64,000 nucleotides of DNA from Polaromonas sp. (GTDB lineage Bacteria; Pseudomonadota; Gammaproteobacteria; Burkholderiales; Burkholderiaceae_C), in the NCBI GenBank assembly GCA_021153985.1, contig JAJKJM010000061.1, positions 1 to 64,000 of the forward strand, read 5' to 3'. Position 1 is the stretch's first letter. The number at the start of each line of letters is the position of its first letter. A program made the position numbers and the translations under genes. This document shows positions 58,262 through 64,000 of the stretch, one piece after another. The notes beneath the pieces were generated by a model. The model searched no databases and had not been told where the DNA came from. It saw nothing but the letters and a program-made list of their open reading frames with translations.

Positions 58262-59704
58262 ATGAGCCTTCGCATTTACAACACGCTGTCGCGTGCCGTG
58301 GAAGAATTTTCCCCCCTGGAACCCGGCCACGTGCGCATGTATGTGTGCGGAATGACGATTTACGACCTGTGCCACATCGGCCATGCGCGCATGATGATGG
58401 CGTTCGACGTTGTCCAGCGCTGGCTCAGGGCGAGTGGCCTGAAGGTCACCTACGTGCGCAATATCACCGACATCGACGACAAGATCATCAAGCGGGCGGT
58501 CGAGCGCGGCATCACCATCCGGGCGCTGACGGACGAGATGATCCTGGCCATGCACCAGGATATCGGCGCGCTGGGCATCGAGCCGCCGTCGCTGGAACCC
58601 CGCGCCACCGAATACGTGCCGCAGATGCTGGGCATGATCGCCACCCTTGAGGCAAAAGGCCTGGCCTACAAAGGCTCCACCGGAGACATGAATTACTCGG
58701 TGCGAAAGTTCCCGGGCTACGGCAAGCTGTCGGGCAAGTCCCTGGACGAGCTGCGCGCCGGCGAGCGCGTGGCGGTGCTCGATGGCAAGGACGACCCGCT
58801 GGACTTCGTGCTCTGGAAAAGCGCCAAGCCTACTGAACCCGACGACGCCAAGTGGGACAGCAGCTACGGCCCCGGCCGGCCGGGCTGGCATATCGAATGC
58901 TCGGCCATGAGCTGCCAGACCCTGGGCGAGACCTTCGACATCCATGGCGGCGGCGCCGACCTGCAGTTCCCTCACCACGAAAACGAGATCGCCCAAAGCG
59001 AAGGCGCCAACGGCAAACCGCTGGCCAACTTCTGGGTGCACAACGGTTTTGTGCGGGTCGACAACGAGAAAATGTCCAAGTCGCTGGGCAACTTCTTCAC
59101 CATCCGCGAAGTGCTGGCCAAGTACGACGCCGAGACCATCCGCTTTTTCATCGTGCGCGCGCACTACCGCAGCGCCCTGAACTACAGCGACGCCCACCTG
59201 GACGACGCCCGTAATTCGCTCAAGCGTCTCTATACCGCACTGGCCGGGGTTACGCCCGACAGCGTCACCATCGACTGGGCCAACCCGTTCGCCGCCCGCT
59301 TCAAGGCCGCCATGGACGAGGACTTCGGCACGCCGGAAGCGGTGGCCGTGCTGTTTGAGCTGGCCGGTGAAGTGAACAAGACCCGGTCTGCCCGCCTGGC
59401 GGGGCTGCTCAAAAGCCTGGGCGGTTGCCTGGGCTTGCTGCAGGCTAATCCTAACGATTGGCTGCAAGGAAGACATGGATATACGCTCAATGTTGAACCT
59501 GGGGTGTTCACTGCCGAAGGGGCAAATGCGTCATTCAAAGTAACCATCTCAGAGGACCGAATTAAGGACCTCATTGCTGAGCGGGCCGCAGCAAAGCAAG
59601 CGAAAGACTTTGCGACCGCCGACCGTATCCGCCAGGAGTTGCTGGCCAAAGGCATTGTGCTGAAAGACTCGCCCGCAGGCACCACCTGGGAGGTTCAGTC
59701 GTGA
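58262..59704 (+). CDS. cysS: Cysteinyl-tRNA synthetase
   Basis: [47 protein letters not shown]. Confidence 0.97.
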   Translation: MSLRIYNTLSRAVEEFSPLEPGHVRMYVCGMTIYDLCHIGHARMMMAFDVVQRWLRASGLKVTYVRNITDIDDKIIKRAVERGITIRALTDEMILAMHQDIGALGIEPPSLEPRATEYVPQMLGMIATLEAKGLAYKGSTGDMNYSVRKFPGYGKLSGKSLDELRAGERVAVLDGKDDPLDFVLWKSAKPTEPDDAKWDSSYGPGRPGWHIECSAMSCQTLGETFDIHGGGADLQFPHHENEIAQSEGANGKPLANFWVHNGFVRVDNEKMSKSLGNFFTIREVLAKYDAETIRFFIVRAHYRSALNYSDAHLDDARNSLKRLYTALAGVTPDSVTIDWANPFAARFKAAMDEDFGTPEAVAVLFELAGEVNKTRSARLAGLLKSLGGCLGLLQANPNDWLQGRHGYTLNVEPGVFTAEGANASFKVTISEDRIKDLIAERAAAKQAKDFATADRIRQELLAKGIVLKDSPAGTTWEVQS

Positions 59705-59727
59705 GTTTTAGTTTTGTTAGTCATTTT

Positions 59728-59775
59728 GGCCTCCAGCCCAGGCAGAGCTTGGGCTGATAGCTATGAAAAAGATAG
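59728..59775 (+). repeat. 48-bp dispersed palindromic repeat, copy B (cysS/alkA-like junction, overlaps predicted start codon)
   Basis: GGCCTCCAGCCC AGGCAGAGCTT GGGCTGATAGCTATGAAAAAGATAG; inverted repeat CAGCCCA/TGGGCTG. Confidence 0.9.
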
Positions 59776-60458
59776 TAAAAAGCGGTCCGGGCAGTGTCGA
59801 GCTGGCGGAGGTTCCAGAGCCGGCCACCACGGTGCCCGAGTACTGGGCTGACGCCTGCAAGCACCTGGTCAAAAAAGACCGGGTCATGAAGCGCCTGATT
59901 CCGCAATTTGGCGATGCCTGCCTGCAAACGCGCGGCGACGCCTTCAGCACGCTGGCGCGCAGCATCGTCGGCCAGCAAATTTCGGTGAAGGCCGCGCAAA
60001 GCGTCTGGGCGAAGTTCTCGGCCCTGCCCAAAAAGGTCACCCCGGCCAATGTGCTCAGGCTCAAGGTCGACGACATGCGCGCCGCCGGCCTCAGTGCCCG
60101 CAAGGTTGAATACCTGGTCGACCTGGCCATCCATTTCGATGCCGGCACCGTGCATGTGAAAGACTGGCAGGCGATGGACGACGAGGCCATCATTGCCGAG
60201 CTGATCGCCATTCGCGGCATAGGCCGCTGGACGGCCGAGATGTTTTTGATCTTCTACCTGATGCGTCCCAACGTCTTGCCGCTGGACGACGTCGGCCTGA
60301 TCAGCGGCATCAGCCAGAACTATTTTTCCGGTGAATCCGTCAGCCGGAGCGACGCCCGCGAGGTGGCTGCCGCCTGGGCGCCGTACTGCAGTGTCGCAAC
60401 TTGGTATATTTGGCGCTCTCTGGACCCACTACCCGTTTTGGGCGCCGAGCAGAATTGA
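59763..60458 (+). CDS. DNA-3-methyladenine glycosylase II-like (AlkA/HhH-GPD)
   Basis: FSTLARSIVGQQISVKAAQSVWAKF; IAIRGIGRWTAEMFLIFYLMRPNVLPLDDVGL. Start codon uncertain because it lies in repeat B. Confidence 0.92.
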   Translation: MKKIVKSGPGSVELAEVPEPATTVPEYWADACKHLVKKDRVMKRLIPQFGDACLQTRGDAFSTLARSIVGQQISVKAAQSVWAKFSALPKKVTPANVLRLKVDDMRAAGLSARKVEYLVDLAIHFDAGTVHVKDWQAMDDEAIIAELIAIRGIGRWTAEMFLIFYLMRPNVLPLDDVGLISGISQNYFSGESVSRSDAREVAAAWAPYCSVATWYIWRSLDPLPVLGAEQN

Positions 60459-60486
60459 CATTTGAAGAAGCCCTGAGGAGCAGCAC

Positions 60487-61467
60487 ATGGCGAAGAAGAC
60501 CTTCCTTGATTTCGAGCAACCGATCGCGGAGCTTGAAGGAAAAATTGAAGAACTGCGCTACGTACAGACCGAGTCGGCCGTTGATATCTCTGAAGAAATC
60601 GACCAGCTGGCCAAAAAGAGCCAGCAGCTCACCAAAGACATCTACAGCGACCTGACGCCCTGGCAGATCACCAAGATCGCCCGCCACGCGGAACGCCCCT
60701 ACACCCTGGACTACGTCAACGAAATCTTCACCGATTTCGTCGAGCTGCACGGCGACCGGCATTTTTCTGATGACCTGTCCATCGTGGGCGGCCTGGCCCG
60801 TTTCAACGGCACCGCCTGCATGGTGCTGGGCCACCAGAAGGGCCGCGACACCAAAGAACGCGGCCTGCGCAACTTCGGCATGAGCAAGCCTGAGGGCTAC
60901 CGCAAGGCCTTGCGCCTGATGAAGACCGCCGAAAAGTTCAAGCTGCCGGTGTTCACCTTTGTCGACACCCCCGGCGCTTACCCCGGCATTGACGCCGAAG
61001 AGCGCGGCCAGTCCGAGGCCATCGGCCGCAACATTTTTGAGATGGCGCAGCTCGAAGTGCCCATCATCACCACCATCATTGGCGAGGGCGGCTCCGGCGG
61101 TGCGCTGGCCATTTCGGTGGCCGACCAGGTCGTGATGCTGCAGTACTCGATCTACTCCGTCATCAGCCCCGAAGGCTGCGCTTCCATCCTCTGGAAAACC
61201 TCCGACAAGGCACAGGAAGCCGCCGAGGCCCTAGGGATCACCGCGCACCGGCTCAAGGCCCTGGGTGTGATCGACAAGATCGTGAACGAACCCGTGGGCG
61301 GCGCCCACCGCGACCACAAACAAATGGCCGCATTCCTCAAGCGCGCCCTCAACGACGCCTTCCGCCAGGTCAGCGACCTGAAGGTCAAGGAACTGCTGGA
61401 CCGCCGCTACGAGCGCCTGCAAAGCTACGGCCGCTTCACGGACACCAAGGCCGACGCCGGCAAGTAA
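60487..61467 (+). CDS. accA: Acetyl-CoA carboxylase carboxyltransferase subunit alpha
   Basis: [44 protein letters not shown]. Confidence 0.97.
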   Translation: MAKKTFLDFEQPIAELEGKIEELRYVQTESAVDISEEIDQLAKKSQQLTKDIYSDLTPWQITKIARHAERPYTLDYVNEIFTDFVELHGDRHFSDDLSIVGGLARFNGTACMVLGHQKGRDTKERGLRNFGMSKPEGYRKALRLMKTAEKFKLPVFTFVDTPGAYPGIDAEERGQSEAIGRNIFEMAQLEVPIITTIIGEGGSGGALAISVADQVVMLQYSIYSVISPEGCASILWKTSDKAQEAAEALGITAHRLKALGVIDKIVNEPVGGAHRDHKQMAAFLKRALNDAFRQVSDLKVKELLDRRYERLQSYGRFTDTKADAGK

Positions 61468-61476
61468 GCAGAGACC

Positions 61477-62283
61477 ATGGCCAGCCTGTCCGACCAGGAA
61501 ATCAGGCACTACCGGGAGCGGGGCTATGTGGTGCCGCAGTTCCGGCTTGACGACGCCTGGGTCAGTCGCCTGCAGGATGCGCTCAATACCCTGATCCGCA
61601 ACAACCCCGGCGTGCGGCCCGAAAAACTTGTCAGCGCCCATATCGAGGGTCAGAACGACGAAGGCGTGCGCGGCAGCCGCGACTTCTTCGACTTGGCCAT
61701 GAACCCCGACATCATCGACCTGGTGGCCCAGGCCATCGGCCCCGATGTCATCCTCTGGGGTTGCCACGTGTTTTGCAAGCCCGCCGGCGAAGGCTATGAA
61801 ACGCCCTGGCACCAGGACGGCCACTACTGGCCCATCCGGCCGCTGGCCAACTGCACCGTCTGGGTGGCGCTGGAGCCGAGCACGCGCGAAAACGGCTGCC
61901 TGCGCGTGATTCCCGGCTCGCATACTGACAAAAAACTTCATCCCCATCTGCACGAAGACCGCACCGACCTGACGCTGAACCAGCGCATGGCCGATGGCAG
62001 CTTTGACGAGAACGACGCGGTCGACCTTGAACTGCAGCCCGGCCAGATGTCGCTGCATGACATCTACATGATCCATGGCGCCAAGGCCAACACATCAGGC
62101 ATCCGCCGCACCGGCGTGGCGCTGCGCTACATGCCCGGCACTTCGCTGTTTGACCGCAGCCTGCGGCCGGCAGACGGCAAGACCGGTGTGGCCGTCAGTT
62201 TTGCCACGCGGCCGCTGTGGTTGCTGCGCGGCGAAGACAAGACGGGCCGCAATGATTTCGCGGTGGGCCACCGTGACGCATAA
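61477..62283 (+). CDS. Phytanoyl-CoA dioxygenase family protein
   Basis: TPWHQDGHYWPIRPLANCTVWVALEPSTRENGCLRVIPGSH. Confidence 0.92.
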   Translation: MASLSDQEIRHYRERGYVVPQFRLDDAWVSRLQDALNTLIRNNPGVRPEKLVSAHIEGQNDEGVRGSRDFFDLAMNPDIIDLVAQAIGPDVILWGCHVFCKPAGEGYETPWHQDGHYWPIRPLANCTVWVALEPSTRENGCLRVIPGSHTDKKLHPHLHEDRTDLTLNQRMADGSFDENDAVDLELQPGQMSLHDIYMIHGAKANTSGIRRTGVALRYMPGTSLFDRSLRPADGKTGVAVSFATRPLWLLRGEDKTGRNDFAVGHRDA

Positions 62284-63256
62284 AGATGCGGCACCCGCAC
62301 AAGGCTTGACTGACGCACTGAGTTCTTTTTCACCAGGGCTGCCGCTGGCCGTCGCGCTCAGCGGCGGCGCCGATTCGGTCGCCTTGCTGGTGGCCTGCGC
62401 TGAAAAATGGCCGGGGCAGGTGCACGCCATTCACATCCACCATGGCCTGCAGGCCGCGGCCGACGACTTTGAGCGGCATTGCGTTGCCTTGTGCGCGCAG
62501 CTGAATGTGCCGCTGATCGTTCAGCGTGTGGACGCGCGCCACGGCGCCGGAGAGAGCCCCGAAGACGCGGCGCGCAAGGCGCGTTACAAGGCTTTTGGTG
62601 CCGCATCCAAGGAAGCGCATGGACTTAGCGCTATCAAAAACATAGCAATCGCCCAGCACGCCGATGACCAGGTTGAGACCGTCTTGCTGGCGCTTTCGCG
62701 CGGCGCCGGGCTGCCGGGGCTGGCCGCCATGCCGGCGCGCTGGGAGCGCGACGGCATGACTTACCACCGCCCGCTGCTCGCTGTGCCCGGGGCGCTGTTG
62801 CGTGCGTGGCTGCAGGAGCGCGGCATTTCCTGGGTGGAAGACCCGACCAATACTGACGAGCAGTTCACGCGCAACCGCATCCGGGCGCGGCTGCTGCCGG
62901 CGCTCGCAGACGCCTTTCCCCAGTTCCGCGAAACATTCGCGCGCAGTGCCCGGCATGCGGCCCAGGCCCAGGCACTGCTGCTGGAAGTCGCGCAACAGGA
63001 CCTTGCGGCGGTCGGCTCCCCCCCGGTCATCAAGGCCCTGCAAGCCTTGTCGGAGGCACGGCAAGCCAATGTGCTGCGCCACTGGCTGCTGCAACAGCAG
63101 GCCACGCCCAGCGCTGCGCAACTGGCGCAATTGCAGTCGCAAATCGCCGCTTGCACCACGCGCGGCCATCAGATCCATCTCAAGGTGGCGACCGGGCATG
63201 TCACGCGGGCCGGCGCGGTGCTGCAGTACGCCGCGGCAGCGGATAAGCCGGTCTAA
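62252..63256 (+). CDS. tilS: tRNA(Ile)-lysidine synthase
   Basis: LAVALSGGADSVALLVA; HIHHGLQAAADDFE; AQHADDQVETVLLALSRGAGLPGLAAMP. Confidence 0.95.
   Translation: MISRWATVTHKDAAPAQGLTDALSSFSPGLPLAVALSGGADSVALLVACAEKWPGQVHAIHIHHGLQAAADDFERHCVALCAQLNVPLIVQRVDARHGAGESPEDAARKARYKAFGAASKEAHGLSAIKNIAIAQHADDQVETVLLALSRGAGLPGLAAMPARWERDGMTYHRPLLAVPGALLRAWLQERGISWVEDPTNTDEQFTRNRIRARLLPALADAFPQFRETFARSARHAAQAQALLLEVAQQDLAAVGSPPVIKALQALSEARQANVLRHWLLQQQATPSAAQLAQLQSQIAACTTRGHQIHLKVATGHVTRAGAVLQYAAAADKPV
62598..62645 (+). repeat. 48-bp dispersed palindromic repeat, copy H (inside tilS; right arm well conserved, left arm diverged)
   Basis: GTGCCGCATCCA AGGAAGCGCAT GGACTTAGCGCTATCAAAAACATAG. Confidence 0.68.
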
Positions 63257-63373
63257 CCAGGTAGTAGTCCTAGGTATAATTGAAGGCTTTGCTGGCGGCG
63301 CAAGCCTCCCGCATCAGGCGTCCTGCACACCAGGCGCCCGGGCCCCAAACCAACTCCTGATTGACACCCTGCA

Positions 63374-64000
63374 ATGGCATTGATCGTTCATAAATACGGC
63401 GGCACGTCGATGGGCTCCACCGAGCGCATCCGCAACGTGGCCAAACGCGTGGCCAAGTGGGCACGCGCCGGCCACCAGATGGTCGTCGTCCCTAGCGCCA
63501 TGAGTGGCGAAACCAACCGCCTCCTGGGCCTGGCCAAAGAACTGGCACCTGCCAAGCCCGGCGACGCTTACAGTCGTGAGCTCGACGCCCTGGCCGCCAC
63601 TGGCGAGCAAGCCTCCAGCGCGCTGCTGGCCATTGCGCTGCAGGCCGAGGGCATGCAGGCCGTGAGCTACGCCGGCTGGCAAGTCACCATCAAGACCAAC
63701 AACGCCTACACCAAGGCCCGCATCGAATCGATCGACGACGTGCGCGTACGCGCCGACCTCGACGCCGGCAAAGTCGTCATCATCACCGGCTTTCAGGGTG
63801 TGGACGAAGGCGGCAACGTCACCACGCTGGGCCGTGGCGGCTCCGACACCTCGGCCGTTGCCGTTGCAGCCGCGCTCAAGGCCCACGAGTGCCTCATTTA
63901 CACCGACGTCGACGGCGTCTACACCACCGACCCGCGCGTGGTGCCCGAGGCGCGCCGCCTGCACACCGTGAGCTTTGAAGAGATGCTCGAGATGGCCTCC
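63374..64000 (+). CDS. lysC: Aspartate kinase (truncated by window edge)
   Basis: [60 protein letters not shown]. Confidence 0.96.
   Translation, partial: MALIVHKYGGTSMGSTERIRNVAKRVAKWARAGHQMVVVPSAMSGETNRLLGLAKELAPAKPGDAYSRELDALAATGEQASSALLAIALQAEGMQAVSYAGWQVTIKTNNAYTKARIESIDDVRVRADLDAGKVVIITGFQGVDEGGNVTTLGRGGSDTSAVAVAAALKAHECLIYTDVDGVYTTDPRVVPEARRLHTVSFEEMLEMAS

Overview
GC-rich chromosomal window, most likely from a Comamonadaceae beta-proteobacterium (Polaromonas/Rhodoferax-like; inferred from gene content, not searched). Main blocks: (i) an accessory left edge (1-5.6 kb) with a truncated trimeric autotransporter adhesin (YadA-like, ESPR start, 96-bp Ser/Thr-rich stalk repeats), a DUF4019-like secreted protein, a degenerate rluA fragment and a TPR/O-GlcNAc-transferase (GT41, SPINDLY-like) gene; (ii) housekeeping genes (rluA, trmB, gluQ, dnaE, tolQRA-ybgC, nusB-ribH-ribBA-ribE-ribD, nrdR, glyA with a ZTP-type riboswitch, lpxH, ppi genes, cysS, alkA-like, accA, tilS, lysC); (iii) a LysR/pirin/DoxX/WrbA/OsmC redox-stress cluster; (iv) a type IV minor-pilin operon whose pilY1 is split by one in-frame TAG; (v) an ECF sigma / membrane-anchored ankyrin pair. 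The most interesting structure is a dispersed, indel-free 48-bp imperfect palindromic repeat. I aligned nine copies by eye, plus one degenerate candidate. Four lie wholly or partly between genes, and five lie inside coding genes (gluQ, a DUF748 gene twice, a DUF349 gene, tilS). All five genic copies sit in the same codon phase, and one largely intergenic copy supplies the predicted start codon of an alkA-like gene in that same phase. This resembles the idea of Rickettsia palindromic elements, but I could not check whether this family has already been described. No tRNA, rRNA, CRISPR array or intact transposase was recognised.
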